Notes: generated by a model from the sequence alone, not told the origin. Positions 15,583-24,341 are shown, numbered from the stretch's first letter. The stretch: 64,000 nucleotides of DNA from Rhodobacterales bacterium HKCCE4037 (GCA_015689645.1 WVSM01000011.1:1-64000), one strand, 5' to 3'. Made by a program: numbers and translations.

Positions 15583-16743
15583 ATGTGGAAACACATCGCC
15601 GCAAACGGCATGTCCTTCCTGATCGTCGCGCTGATCGCGGCGGCGGCGGCGCTTGGCTGGGGCCGGGCGCAATGGGATGCGGAGGGCCCGCTGGAGACGG
15701 CGGCGTTCTTCGAGGTCGAACAGGGCGATACGCTTGGCGAGGTTTCGGAGCGGTTGCAGGAGGCCGGGGTGATCCGGTCGGCGGCGATTTTCCGGGTCGG
15801 CACGCGGTCGCTGGACCGGTCCGGTGACCTGCGGTTCGGGAATTACGAGATCCCGGCAGGCGCCACGATGGAAGAGGTGCTGGATATCGTTACGGCGGGT
15901 GGCCCGTCGTCGTTCCGCTACCGCGCGACCTACGTGCTGCGGAACTCCGGCTCGGGCGAGTTGCGCCTCAGCGAACGGGTGCCGGGCACGGGCGAGATCG
16001 AGGAAATCGTGCGCTTCGCCTACGAGGACGGCATCCCGGAAGAATACGCCGCGCTCTTGGAGCAGAACGTGCCGATGATCTACCGCCTCGTGATCCCCGA
16101 GGGGCTGACCTCGTGGCAGGTGGTGCAAGGCATGCTGGCGGCGGATTTCCTGGAGGGCGAGATCCCGGATATTCCGGCGGAAGGGACACTTGCGCCGGCT
16201 ACCATCGAAGTGAACCGCGGCGAGGACCGGATGGAGTTGATCGCCGAGATGCAGGCGGCGCAGGAACGTATTCTTGCGGAGGCCTGGGAGAACCGGTCGC
16301 CCGACCTGCCGATCTCGACCCCGGAAGAGGCGCTGATCCTGGCCTCGATCATCGAGAAGGAAACCAGCGTTCCGGAAGAGCGCGGGCGGGTGGCGAGCGT
16401 CTTCGTCAACCGGTTGAACCAGGGCATCCGGCTGCAGACCGACCCGACGGTGATCTACGGCGTGACCAACGGGCGCGGCGTGCTCGGCCGCGGTTTGCGG
16501 CAATCCGAGCTGCGCGGAGAGACACCGTGGAACACCTACGTGATCGACGGCCTGCCGCCGACCCCGATCGCCAACCCGGGCGCCGATGCGATTTACGCGG
16601 CGCTGAACCCCGATGACACGGATTTCATCTTCTTCGTGGCCGACGGCACGGGCGGCCATGCCTTCGCCGTGACGCTGGAAGAGCACAACCAGAACGTCGC
16701 GCGCTGGCGTCAGATTGAGGCCGAGCAGGGCAGCGGGAACTGA
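15583..16743 (+). CDS. mltG: Endolytic murein transglycosylase MltG
   Basis: A 386-residue YceG-family protein that cuts nascent peptidoglycan strands at the outer face of the inner membrane. One N-terminal membrane anchor (residues about 8-26, MSFLIVALIAAAAALGWG), then a LysM-like part and the catalytic domain. The catalytic Glu lies in LASIIEKETSVPEERGRVAS, and LQTDPTVIYG and TPWNTYVIDGLPPTPIANPG are diagnostic. It starts 7 bases after fabF, a pairing common in bacteria. The gene transfer agent cluster begins 435 bases downstream. Confidence 0.95.
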   Translation: MWKHIAANGMSFLIVALIAAAAALGWGRAQWDAEGPLETAAFFEVEQGDTLGEVSERLQEAGVIRSAAIFRVGTRSLDRSGDLRFGNYEIPAGATMEEVLDIVTAGGPSSFRYRATYVLRNSGSGELRLSERVPGTGEIEEIVRFAYEDGIPEEYAALLEQNVPMIYRLVIPEGLTSWQVVQGMLAADFLEGEIPDIPAEGTLAPATIEVNRGEDRMELIAEMQAAQERILAEAWENRSPDLPISTPEEALILASIIEKETSVPEERGRVASVFVNRLNQGIRLQTDPTVIYGVTNGRGVLGRGLRQSELRGETPWNTYVIDGLPPTPIANPGADAIYAALNPDDTDFIFFVADGTGGHAFAVTLEEHNQNVARWRQIEAEQGSGN

Positions 16744-17178
16744 GCGGGCCGGGGGGTGACGCTGGCCTTGCGGCCTCGCCCCACCCGCCGTCCCGCGGAG
16801 TGCCTAACTGCAGACGGAGCCGCCTTTGGCCGATGGCGGGTTTGCATTTTCATGGAACAAAGAGGGGCGGATCGCGCCCTGACCGAAGGGCTTGCGCCTT
16901 GATCGGATTGGGGAATCCGGGGTTCGGTTAATGTTTCGTTAGCGCGCGGTTGGGCGGTTAACCATCTGAAAATACAAAACTTCTTGACCCACCGAACGCT
17001 CCATGGCACCTCTTTAGGCACGCTGGAAGATGTGGGTCAACGGCCCGGGGGTAACTGCCCTCGACGGCCGTTTTTTTGTGCCGTGTGAGCCGGTGTCGCA
17101 AGACGCTGTCGGTTACAGGAAATCCATCCGCATTCTGCTCGTGCCCGGGAGAGGTTCCAGGACACGGGGTAAAAGACC
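16744..17178 (+). promoter_or_regulatory. Upstream region of the gene transfer agent cluster
   Basis: This 435-base gap holds no gene I can support. Its first part (to about 16860) is GC-rich with imperfect hairpins. At about 16925-16990 it becomes A/T-rich and contains GGTTAATG, GGTTAACC and TTCTTGACCC, the likely place of the promoter. A 9-bp inverted repeat (TTGACCCAC at 16984-16992 and GTGGGTCAA at 17032-17040) encloses 39 bases and runs straight into a strong terminator (17039-17077). The final 100 bases before the first GTA gene end with GGGGTAAAAGACC before the ATG. Confidence 0.55.
17039..17077 (+). terminator. Terminator or attenuator ahead of the GTA genes
   Basis: A 7-bp stem AACGGCC/GGCCGTT (17039-17045 with 17066-17072) with inner pairing is followed by seven T residues (17071-17077). 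It lies 101 bases before the first GTA gene. It either closes transcription from mltG or acts as an attenuator in the GTA leader; the preceding inverted repeat overlaps its first bases. Confidence 0.75.
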
Positions 17179-17538
17179 ATGGAAAAGACGATTGAGACAG
17201 GTGCCGGTTCGAAGACGGATCGGGACGACATGCTGGCGGGCGAAGCGCAGGATGCGTTCGACCGGGCCGTGCGTGTTCTTCGCGGAAGCTGCAACCAACT
17301 TGAGGCCGGCGGCGAGGTCAGTCCCGCCGATATCCTCAAGGACGTACGCGCGATGAACTCCGCGCTTCAACACACATTGGAAATGCGGGAGAAGGCGCGT
17401 GAAGCAGGAAGCAAACGGTTTGGGACACGGGGCACGGGGCAACTCGACCTCGGGGCCGCACGAACTGAGATCGGGCTCCGCCTTGCTTGCCTCCGCGACG
17501 CCGGAGCAGGAGCAGGCCTTCCTGGAGAGCCTGGATGA
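17179..17538 (+). CDS. GTA small terminase-like protein (g1)
   Basis: A 119-residue protein in the position of RcGTA gene 1, which acts as the small terminase (TerS) that recruits DNA to the packaging motor. It has a charged N-terminus, a helical core (DAFDRAVRVLRGSCNQLEAG, then ILKDVRAMNSALQHTLEMRE) and a C-terminal segment (GAARTEIGLRLACLRDAGAG). Its last 140 bases overlap the start of the large terminase in another frame. The ATG at 17179 follows GGGGTAAAAGACC. It is the first gene of the cluster. Confidence 0.85.
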   Translation: MEKTIETGAGSKTDRDDMLAGEAQDAFDRAVRVLRGSCNQLEAGGEVSPADILKDVRAMNSALQHTLEMREKAREAGSKRFGTRGTGQLDLGAARTEIGLRLACLRDAGAGAGLPGEPG

Positions 17539-18808
17539 CAACGCCCTGGCGGCTCTGCCCTGGATCTTCGAATTCTGGGCCTTGCCGCATCAACTGCCGC
17601 CCGCAGGCGACTGGCGCACCTGGGTTGTGCTCGGGGGCCGGGGCGCTGGCAAGACGCGGGCCGGGGCGGAATGGGTCCGGTCGATGGTCGAGGGGGACAC
17701 GCCCGAGGCCCTTGGTCGGGCCCGCCGCGTGGCGCTGGTGGGCGAGACATACGACCAGGCGCTGGCGGTGATGGTGAAGGGGGAGAGCGGGCTGATCGCC
17801 TGCTCTCCGCCCGACCGGGTGCCACGCTGGGTGGCGGGGGAACGGATGCTGATCTGGCCCAACGGGGCGGAGGCGCGGCTTTACTCGGCCCATGATCCGG
17901 AGGCGCTTCGGGGGCCGCAGTTCGACCTTGCCTGGTGCGACGAGCTGGCGAAATGGCCGAATGCTCAGGAGACGTGGGACATGCTGCAATTCGGTCTGCG
18001 ATTGGGCAAGCACCCGCAGCAGATCGTGACCACGACGCCGCGCAACGTGCAGGTTCTGAAGGAGCTGCTGGCGCGGGCCGACGTGGCCCATACCCACGCC
18101 CCGACAGAGGCGAACCGGGCCTACCTCGCGGACTCGTTCCTGACCGAGGTGCGGGCGCGTTACGGCGGTCAGAGGCTTGGGCGGCAGGAACTGGACGGTG
18201 TGCTGCTCGACGATGTCGAGAATGCGCTGTGGACGCGGGCGGGAATCGACGCCTTGCGCGTGACGGATGTGCCGGAGGGCGCGCGCGTGATCGTGGCGGT
18301 CGACCCGCCGGTGACGGGTCACAAGGGCTCGGACGCCTGCGGGATCGTCGCGGTCGCTGTGGTCGAGCGTGGCGACCCGAACCGCTGGGAGGCGGTGGTG
18401 ATCGAGGATTGCACGGTTCAGGGTGTCACGCCTCAGCAATGGGCGGAGGTGGCCGTGGCCGCCTACCACCGTCATGGAGCAAGCCGGATGGTGGGGGAGG
18501 TCAACCAGGGCGGTGACCTGGTGGGCGAGACGGTTCGGCTGGTCGATCCGATGATCAATTTCCGCGAAGTGCGGGCAAGCCGGGGCAAGGTGGCCCGGGC
18601 GGAGCCGGTCGCGGCGCTTTATGAACAGGGTCGCGTGCGGCACCTTGGCGTGCTGGCCGAACTGGAAGACGAGATGTGCAAGATGGCGCTGAGCGGTTTC
18701 GAGGGCTCCGGTTCGCCGGACCGGGTCGATGCGCTGGTCTGGGCGCTTCACGAGGGGATGATCGCGCCCGCCAAGGGGCGGTTGAACCCCAATATTCGCA
18801 ACCTTTGA
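17399..18808 (+). CDS. GTA large terminase (g2)
   Basis: A 469-residue packaging ATPase and nuclease. The Walker A motif is in VVLGGRGAGKTRAGAEW near residues 77-93, and the Walker B-like acidic stretch is in FDLAWCDELAKWP. The nuclease part has the Asp residues in VIVAVDPPVTGHKGSDACGI and the C-terminal DRVDALVWALHE. The start is uncertain. The GTG at 17399 has GGGAG upstream and is used here, giving a 140-base overlap with g1; later in-frame starts around SALLASATPEQEQ (about 17476-17485) would shorten the protein by some 28 residues. Confidence 0.93.
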   Translation: MKQEANGLGHGARGNSTSGPHELRSGSALLASATPEQEQAFLESLDDNALAALPWIFEFWALPHQLPPAGDWRTWVVLGGRGAGKTRAGAEWVRSMVEGDTPEALGRARRVALVGETYDQALAVMVKGESGLIACSPPDRVPRWVAGERMLIWPNGAEARLYSAHDPEALRGPQFDLAWCDELAKWPNAQETWDMLQFGLRLGKHPQQIVTTTPRNVQVLKELLARADVAHTHAPTEANRAYLADSFLTEVRARYGGQRLGRQELDGVLLDDVENALWTRAGIDALRVTDVPEGARVIVAVDPPVTGHKGSDACGIVAVAVVERGDPNRWEAVVIEDCTVQGVTPQQWAEVAVAAYHRHGASRMVGEVNQGGDLVGETVRLVDPMINFREVRASRGKVARAEPVAALYEQGRVRHLGVLAELEDEMCKMALSGFEGSGSPDRVDALVWALHEGMIAPAKGRLNPNIRNL

Positions 18809-18875
18809 AGAATGGCGTTTCGGCGCCCGGGGTCCGGTCCGCCGGATCTGAAGTCGTGACTTGAGGAGAGGCTTT

Positions 18876-20036
18876 ATGGTTCTGGATTTCTTGAAGAAAT
18901 CAACGGTCGACGTGCCTGAGGCCAAGGCCTCCGCCAGTGCGAAGGTCGCGGTGTGGGGCGCGGCCTCGGGGCGCGTGGTGTGGAGCCCGCGGGACGTCAC
19001 ATCGTTGACGAAGAACGGCTTCCTGGGAAACCCGGTCGGCTATCGTGCGGTGAAGGTGATCGCGGAGGCCGCCGCGGCGCTGCCGGTGATCTGCCGCGAT
19101 GCCGAGCGGCGGTACGACGCGCATCCGGCGCTGATGCTCCTGTCGCGGCCCAACCTGGGACAGACACGGGCCGATCTGCTTGAAGCGGCTTTCGCGCAGC
19201 TGATGCTGTCGGGCAATGCCTATCTGGAAGCCGTTCCGGCGGAGGAAAGCTATCCGGCGGAATTGCACGTGCTGCGGTCGGACCGGATGAGCCTTGTGCC
19301 CGGCGCGGATGGCTGGCCGTCGGCCTACGATTACACGGTGGGGGGGCGGAAGCATCGGTTCCCGTCCGAGTTGATCTGCCACATTCGCAACTTCCATCCG
19401 CAGGATGATCACCACGGGCTGGCGCCGATCCAGGCGGCCGCGACGGCGATCGACGTCCACAATTCGGCGGCACGGTGGTCGAAGGGGCTTCTCGACAACG
19501 CGGCCCGTCCGTCTGGGGCCATCGTTTACAGCGGGATGGACGGCGCGGGCACGATGAGCCAGGACCAGTTCGACCGGCTTCAGATGGAGCTTGAGAGCCA
19601 CCACCAGGGCGCACGCAATGCCGGGCGTCCGATGCTGCTCGAAGGCGGGCTGGATTGGAAGCCGATGGGGTTCAGCCCGTCGGACATGGAGTTCCAGAAA
19701 ACGAAGGAGGCCGCCGCGCGCGATATCGCGCTGGCCTTCGGCGTGCCGCCGATGCTGCTGGGGATCCCGGGGGATGCGACCTATGCCAACTACGCGGAGG
19801 CGAACCGGGCGTTCTATCGCCTGACCGTTCTGCCGCTGGCATCGCGCGTCTGGGCGGCTCTGTCGCATTGGATATCGGGCCTGTCGGGAGAGGTGATCGA
19901 GATCGCGCCGGACCTCGACGGGGTGCCCGCGCTTTCGGCGGAACGGGAGGCGCAATGGCGGCGCGTGTCGGAGGCGAGTTTCCTGACCGATGGCGAGAAG
20001 CGCCGGATGCTGGGGCTGCCCGAGACGCCGGAATGA
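18876..20036 (+). CDS. GTA portal protein (g3)
   Basis: A 386-residue HK97-type portal protein, the ring through which DNA enters and leaves the head. The ATG at 18876 follows GAGGAG by 7 bases; an in-frame TTG at 18861 lies ahead of that site and is not used. Landmarks are SLTKNGFLGNPVGYRAVKVI at the N-terminus, AQLMLSGNAYLE, ELICHIRNFHPQDDHHGLAP and, near the end, IALAFGVPPMLLGIPGDATY followed by ANYAEANRAFYRLTVLP. It overlaps g3.5 by four bases. Confidence 0.95.
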   Translation: MVLDFLKKSTVDVPEAKASASAKVAVWGAASGRVVWSPRDVTSLTKNGFLGNPVGYRAVKVIAEAAAALPVICRDAERRYDAHPALMLLSRPNLGQTRADLLEAAFAQLMLSGNAYLEAVPAEESYPAELHVLRSDRMSLVPGADGWPSAYDYTVGGRKHRFPSELICHIRNFHPQDDHHGLAPIQAAATAIDVHNSAARWSKGLLDNAARPSGAIVYSGMDGAGTMSQDQFDRLQMELESHHQGARNAGRPMLLEGGLDWKPMGFSPSDMEFQKTKEAAARDIALAFGVPPMLLGIPGDATYANYAEANRAFYRLTVLPLASRVWAALSHWISGLSGEVIEIAPDLDGVPALSAEREAQWRRVSEASFLTDGEKRRMLGLPETPE

Positions 20037-20281
20037 GCGAGCACAAGCAAATCGGCGGCTCTCGCTACCTCTACGCGCCTTTCGATGCGGCCAATGCCCG
20101 GATCGAAGCCAACGAGCGCGTGATGGAGGAGCGGTGGGCGGCGCTGACCTTTCGTTTGCAGGGGATCGAGACCTCGCTGATGCGGCTTGAGAAACGGCTC
20201 TGGATCGCGGTCTTCGGGGTCGTCTCGGTCATCCTCGCACAAGGTGTGAACCATCTCTTGAACCTCAACATTTCCGGATAG
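20033..20281 (+). CDS. GTA head formation protein (g3.5, rcc01685 family)
   Basis: An 82-residue protein whose ATG at 20033 overlaps the portal TGA (ATGA). It starts MSEHKQIGGSRYLYAPFDAA, has a central helical part (NARIEANERVMEERWAALTF) and a single membrane-type segment near the C-terminus (LWIAVFGVVSVILAQGVNHL). Position, length and the ARIEANE motif match the small GTA gene between portal and protease, which affects head formation in R. capsulatus. The mechanism is not known. Confidence 0.85.
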   Translation: MSEHKQIGGSRYLYAPFDAANARIEANERVMEERWAALTFRLQGIETSLMRLEKRLWIAVFGVVSVILAQGVNHLLNLNISG

Positions 20282-20290
20282 GAGCCTGAT

Positions 20291-20842
20291 ATGCAGGGAT
20301 TTTCCGAGAGCGGGCTGGAGATGAAATTCCACCGCTTCAACGACGAGTTGACGCTTGGCGACGACAGGGTGATCGAAGGCTATGCATCGGTTTTCGGAGC
20401 GGTCGACCAGGGCGGCGACGTGGTGCAGCCGGGGGCTTACAAGGCCTCTCTCGATGGAGGGAGGCGGGTCAAGATGCTGTGGCAGCACGACCCGCGTGAG
20501 CCGATCGGCATCTGGGACGTGGTGCGCGAAGATGCGAAAGGCCTTTACGTGAAAGGCCGCCTTCTGGACGAGGTCGCCCGTGCCCGCGAGGCGGCTGCCT
20601 TGATGAAGGCGGGGGCCATCGACGGGTTGTCGATCGGGTACCGCACCCTGAAGGCGAGCAAGGATGACAGGGGCCGGCGGCTTCTGAACGAAGTGGAGCT
20701 TTGGGAGGTCTCGCTTGTGACGTTCCCGATGCTGCCCGAGGCGCGTGTCGGATCCCGCGAGGGCAAATCCGAGACGCTCCATGACCTGGCGCAGGTGTTC
20801 GAGGACGCCCGCCGCACGCTGGCGGCGCGCAAGGCCCGCTGA
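20291..20842 (+). CDS. GTA prohead protease (g4)
   Basis: A 183-residue HK97-family serine protease that trims the capsid protein during head maturation. The fold starts with DRVIEGYASVFGAVDQGGDV; the catalytic His is in VKMLWQHDPREPIG and the Ser in AGAIDGLSIGYR. The start at 20291 lies 9 bases after g3.5; an internal ATG at codon 11 is possible. It is directly ahead of its substrate, the capsid gene. Confidence 0.94.
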   Translation: MQGFSESGLEMKFHRFNDELTLGDDRVIEGYASVFGAVDQGGDVVQPGAYKASLDGGRRVKMLWQHDPREPIGIWDVVREDAKGLYVKGRLLDEVARAREAAALMKAGAIDGLSIGYRTLKASKDDRGRRLLNEVELWEVSLVTFPMLPEARVGSREGKSETLHDLAQVFEDARRTLAARKAR

Positions 20843-20911
20843 TCGACGGGGCTTTCCGGCCCCGCGCGACGGGGCTGGTTCAGCCCCCGTTTCAACCAGA
20901 AGGGAACTCTC

Positions 20912-22093
20912 ATGACCGAGACCCATGACGGGGGTGCGGACCGCTCCCCCTTGGCTGAAGTCAAGACCGCGATCGGCGGGTTCTTGAGTGAATTCAACCA
21001 ATTCCAAGACGATATGAATGCAAGGCTTCAAAAGCAGGAAGAGCGTATCACCATGCTGAATACCAAGACGAACACCTTCAAGCGACCGGCGCTGTCGACC
21101 GAGATCGACACCGTCGCCCCTCACAAGCTGGCCCTGAAGACCTACCTTCAGTGCGGTGATGACGATGCCTTGCGTGGCCTTGAACTGGAAGGCAAGGCGA
21201 TGAACACCGCCGTGAATGCCGAGGGCGGCTACCTCGTCGACCCGCAGACCGCGGAGATGATCCAGTCGGTGCTGCGCTCGTCCTCTTCGCTGCGGTCGGT
21301 GGCAAACGTCGTGCAGGTGGAGGCGTCTTCGTTCGATGTTCTGATCGACTCGACCGACACAGGGGCTGGTTGGGCGGATGAGGTTGCCTCGACGGCCGAG
21401 ACCGACACGCCCCAGATCGAACGGATCTCCATCGCGCTGCACGAGCTGTCGGCCCTGCCCAAGGCCTCGCAACGCCTGCTCGACGACAGTGCCTTCGATA
21501 TCGAGGGCTGGCTAGCCGGTCGGATCGCCGACAAGTTCGCCCGCGCCGAGGCCGACAGCTTCATCAACGGCAACGGGTCGGGCAAGCCGAAGGGTGTGCT
21601 GACCCATCCGACGGTGGACAACGCGTCCTGGACCTGGGGCAACGTGGGTTACGTGGCAACCGGCACCGATGGTGATTTCGACGGGACCAACCCGGCGGAT
21701 GCGATCGTGGACCTCGTCTATTCGCTTGGCGCGCAGTATCGCGCCCACGCGACCTTCGTGATGAACTCCAAGACCGCCGGTGCCGTCCGCAAGATGAAGG
21801 ATGCCGATGGCCGTTTCCTGTGGTCCGACGGCCTTGCCGCCGGCGAACCCGCGCGCCTGATGGGCTATCCCGTCCTGATCGCCGAAGATATGCCGGACAT
21901 CGCCACGGATTCGATGGCGATTGCCTTCGGTGACTTTGGCGCGGGTTACACGATTGCCGAGCGTCCCGACCTACGCGTGTTGCGCGATCCGTTCTCGGCC
22001 AAGCCGCACGTTCTATTCTACGCCACCAAGCGCGTCGGCGGCGACGTGACGGATTTCGCGGCGATCAAGCTGATGAAATTCGGCACCTCCTGA
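20912..22093 (+). CDS. GTA major capsid protein (g5)
   Basis: A 393-residue HK97-fold capsid protein. Residues about 1-60 form a charged, coiled-coil-like leader (FLSEFNQFQDDMNARLQKQE) that acts as internal scaffold and is removed by the g4 protease in this family. The shell part has EGGYLVDPQTAEMIQSVLRS, NGNGSGKPKGVLTH, ATFVMNSKTAGAVRKMKDAD and the end KRVGGDVTDFAAIKLMKFGT. AGAAGGGAACTC before the ATG at 20912 is a good ribosome binding site. A 160-base gap follows before g6. Confidence 0.96.
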   Translation: MTETHDGGADRSPLAEVKTAIGGFLSEFNQFQDDMNARLQKQEERITMLNTKTNTFKRPALSTEIDTVAPHKLALKTYLQCGDDDALRGLELEGKAMNTAVNAEGGYLVDPQTAEMIQSVLRSSSSLRSVANVVQVEASSFDVLIDSTDTGAGWADEVASTAETDTPQIERISIALHELSALPKASQRLLDDSAFDIEGWLAGRIADKFARAEADSFINGNGSGKPKGVLTHPTVDNASWTWGNVGYVATGTDGDFDGTNPADAIVDLVYSLGAQYRAHATFVMNSKTAGAVRKMKDADGRFLWSDGLAAGEPARLMGYPVLIAEDMPDIATDSMAIAFGDFGAGYTIAERPDLRVLRDPFSAKPHVLFYATKRVGGDVTDFAAIKLMKFGTS

Positions 22094-22253
22094 TCGGATC
22101 GAGCCTGATCCGGCCCGGCTTCTGTACCGGGCCGGATGGGGCGTGGATTGCGGGCCTTCGCGGGTCCAGCTGCGCGTCTCTCCGCATGAGCAGCGCGGAG
22201 GTCGGCGCCACGCCCCGACTTCCACCACTTCCAGATTTCCCGGAGAATTCAAC

Positions 22254-22838
22254 ATGATGATGGTCGAATTGACCTCCGTGCCGACGGCGGCGCTGCCTCT
22301 TGCGGCCCTGTCGGATCACCTGCGCCTGTCCTCCGGGTTCGCCGATGACGGCAGCCAGGATGCGCAATTGGAAAGCTGCCTGCGCTCGGCGCTTGCAGCG
22401 ATCGAGGCGCGTATCAACAAGGCGTTGTTCGAGCGACAGTTCGTGCTGACGCTGATGGACTGGGCCAGTGACGACAGCCATCCATTGCCCGTCGCCCCGG
22501 TCTCGCAGATCGACGCGGTCACGCTGGTGTCCCGGTCCGGCGATACGCAAGTGGCCGATCCCGGGAGTTACGCGTTGCAGCGCGACTCCCAATATCCGCG
22601 CGTCGTGGCCACGTCGGGCCGGTTGCCCACTCCTGGCATCGGAGGGTCGATCGAAGTGACCTTCACGGCGGGATATGGATCCGATTGGACCGGCATTCCC
22701 TCGGATCTGAAACACGGGCTCCTGGCGCTGGCGGCCGAGTTCTACAACCAGCCTTCCGTGGGGAGCCTGCAGATGTCGCGGCACGTGATGGGGCTGATCG
22801 AGCCCTACCGGCGGTTCCGCCTGGGTGGTGCGGCATGA
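22254..22838 (+). CDS. GTA head-tail adaptor (g6)
   Basis: A 194-residue HK97 gp6-like connector that sits under the portal. Three in-frame ATGs follow one another (22254, 22257, 22260); the first is used, with GGAG 8 bases upstream. The start reads MMMVELTSVPTAALPLAALS, with helices in DAQLESCLRSALAAIEARIN and a conserved aromatic/Gly block (IEVTFTAGYGSDWTGIPSDL, then KHGLLALAAEFYN). An open frame runs further upstream but is not family-like. It overlaps g7 by four bases. Confidence 0.92.
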   Translation: MMMVELTSVPTAALPLAALSDHLRLSSGFADDGSQDAQLESCLRSALAAIEARINKALFERQFVLTLMDWASDDSHPLPVAPVSQIDAVTLVSRSGDTQVADPGSYALQRDSQYPRVVATSGRLPTPGIGGSIEVTFTAGYGSDWTGIPSDLKHGLLALAAEFYNQPSVGSLQMSRHVMGLIEPYRRFRLGGAA

Positions 22839-23161
22839 AACAGCCCCAGTTCAACCGAAGACTGACCCTGGAAGCGCCGGGGCGCGCCAGCGACGGCGCC
22901 GGTGGCTTCACCGAGACCTGGGCGCAGCTTGGCGTCATCTGGGGCGAGGTCCTGCCGCGGGGGGCGGGCCGCGAGGTCGAGGCGTCGGAGCTTAAGCTGA
23001 AGATCACCGTCCGCGCCGCGCCGCAGGGCGCCCCGAGCCGTCCGACCGCCGCGATGCGGTTTCGCGACGGAGAGAGGATCTATCGCATCGAAGCGGTGAC
23101 GGAGGCCGACGCCGAGGGCCGGTTTCTCGTCTGCTTCGTGAAGGAGGAGGTGGGCGCATGA
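22835..23161 (+). CDS. GTA head closure protein (g7)
   Basis: A 108-residue phage head-closure (stopper) protein of the PF05521 type. It starts MKQPQFNRRLTLEAPGRASD and has the family segments GGFTETWAQLGVIWGEVLPR and GERIYRIEAVTEADAEGRFL. The ATG at 22835 overlaps the g6 TGA, and its own stop overlaps the g8 start (ATGA), so g6-g7-g8 are translationally coupled. Confidence 0.9.
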   Translation: MKQPQFNRRLTLEAPGRASDGAGGFTETWAQLGVIWGEVLPRGAGREVEASELKLKITVRAAPQGAPSRPTAAMRFRDGERIYRIEAVTEADAEGRFLVCFVKEEVGA

Positions 23162-23568
23162 GCTATGCAGCGACGGCCGCCTTGCAGAGTGCCGTTTACA
23201 CCGCGCTGGTCGGCGATACGCAGGTCAGCACGCTGACCGGGGGCGCGATCTTCGACGCTTTGCCGCCGGGGCCGGTGCCGGCCATCTACGTGCGACTGGG
23301 CGCCGAGCGCGCCCGCGACGCATCCGACAAGACGGGCGCGGGCGCGGTGCATGACTTCCCGGTGACGGTGGTCACCGACAGCGCCGGCTATCACGTCGCC
23401 AAGGAGATCGCCGCGGCGATTTCCGACGCCCTGGTCGATGCGGACCTGACCTTGGCGCGAGGCGCATTGATCGCCCTTCACTTCCTGCGCGCTCGGGCCC
23501 GGCGGGTCGCTGACACGCGCGAGATCGAGGTCTGGTTCCGCGCGCGGATCGATACGACAGGCGCATGA
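23158..23568 (+). CDS. GTA tail terminator, DUF3168 (g8)
   Basis: A 136-residue DUF3168 protein (MSYAATAALQSAVYTALVGD, then IFDALPPGPVPAIYVRLGAE, then AKEIAAAISDALVDADLTLA and IALHFLRARARRVADTREIE). In the family it caps the tail tube and joins it to the head. It overlaps g7 by four bases and is followed by a 40-base gap before the tail tube gene. Confidence 0.92.
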   Translation: MSYAATAALQSAVYTALVGDTQVSTLTGGAIFDALPPGPVPAIYVRLGAERARDASDKTGAGAVHDFPVTVVTDSAGYHVAKEIAAAISDALVDADLTLARGALIALHFLRARARRVADTREIEVWFRARIDTTGA

Positions 23569-23608
23569 GCGACCGGCCGTACCCCATTGACAAGACTGGA
23601 GAAGCCAA

Positions 23609-24022
23609 ATGACGGCACAAAGCGGTAAGGACCTTCTGGTGAAGGTCGACATGGACGGCAACGGCGTGTTCGAGACGATGGCGGGCCTGCGCGCCAGCCG
23701 GTTGTCGTTCAACTCGGAAAGCGTGGACGTGACCAGCCTCGAAAGCACCGGCGGCTGGCGCGAATTGCTCCGCGGCGGCGGTGTGAAATCGGCGGCGATC
23801 AGCGGATCGGGTATTTTCCGCGACAGCTCGACCGACGAGCGGGCGCGCGACATCTTCTTCCAGGGCGAGATGCCGGATTTCCAGGTCGTGATCCCCGATT
23901 TCGGCGTGGTGGAAGGGGCGTTCCAGATCACCTCGATCGAGTATGCGGGCACGCATGACGGCGAGGCGAGCTACGAGATCGCGATGGCGTCTGCCGGTGC
24001 GCTCACCTTCACCGCGATCTGA
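23609..24022 (+). CDS. GTA major tail protein, TP901-1 family (g9)
   Basis: A 137-residue tail tube protein (MTAQSGKDLLVKVDMDGNGV, then TMAGLRASRLSFNSESVDVT, then SGSGIFRDSSTDERARDIFF and a C-terminal SAGALTFTAI). Length and sequence match the phage TP901-1-type tail protein of GTAs. A GAGAAGCC precedes the ATG at 23609. The tail chaperone genes follow at once. Confidence 0.93.
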   Translation: MTAQSGKDLLVKVDMDGNGVFETMAGLRASRLSFNSESVDVTSLESTGGWRELLRGGGVKSAAISGSGIFRDSSTDERARDIFFQGEMPDFQVVIPDFGVVEGAFQITSIEYAGTHDGEASYEIAMASAGALTFTAI

Positions 24023-24026
24023 TCCG

Positions 24027-24341
24027 ATGGCGAACCCTTGGGCCGGAGAAGTGGCGCTGGTCGTGGATGGCAAGCGGCACGTTGCGAAGTTGACTCTTGG
24101 TGCGCTGGCCGAGCTCGAGGACCGTCTCGGCGCGGGGTCGCTGACCGAGATGGTCACCCGGTTCGAGGGCGAGGCACTGAAATCGGCCGATGTTCTTGCC
24201 CTGATCTGCGCGGGCCTGCGTGGGGGCGGCTGGCAGGGGGATCTCGATGATCTTCTGCATGCCGAGATCGAGGGCGGAGTGTTGGAGGCCGCGCGGGTTG
24301 CAGCGCGGCTTCTGATGCTCGCGTTTCGGCCGCCGCAATGA
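24027..24341 (+). CDS. GTA tail assembly chaperone (g10)
   Basis: A 104-residue protein of the GTA TAC family. It reads MANPWAGEVALVVDGKRHVA, then KLTLGALAELEDRLGAGSLT, and ends LLMLAFRPPQ. The ATG at 24027 lies 4 bases after the tail tube stop; an open frame further upstream overlaps g9 and is not used. It overlaps the next chaperone by four bases. Together they should hold the tape measure protein during tail assembly. Confidence 0.88.
   Translation: MANPWAGEVALVVDGKRHVAKLTLGALAELEDRLGAGSLTEMVTRFEGEALKSADVLALICAGLRGGGWQGDLDDLLHAEIEGGVLEAARVAARLLMLAFRPPQ

Noticed and set aside
17039-17077. Possible tRNA or tmRNA end marking a phage attachment site
   Set aside because: The stem and T-run form a terminator; no cloverleaf or CCA end is present, and GTAs have no integrase.
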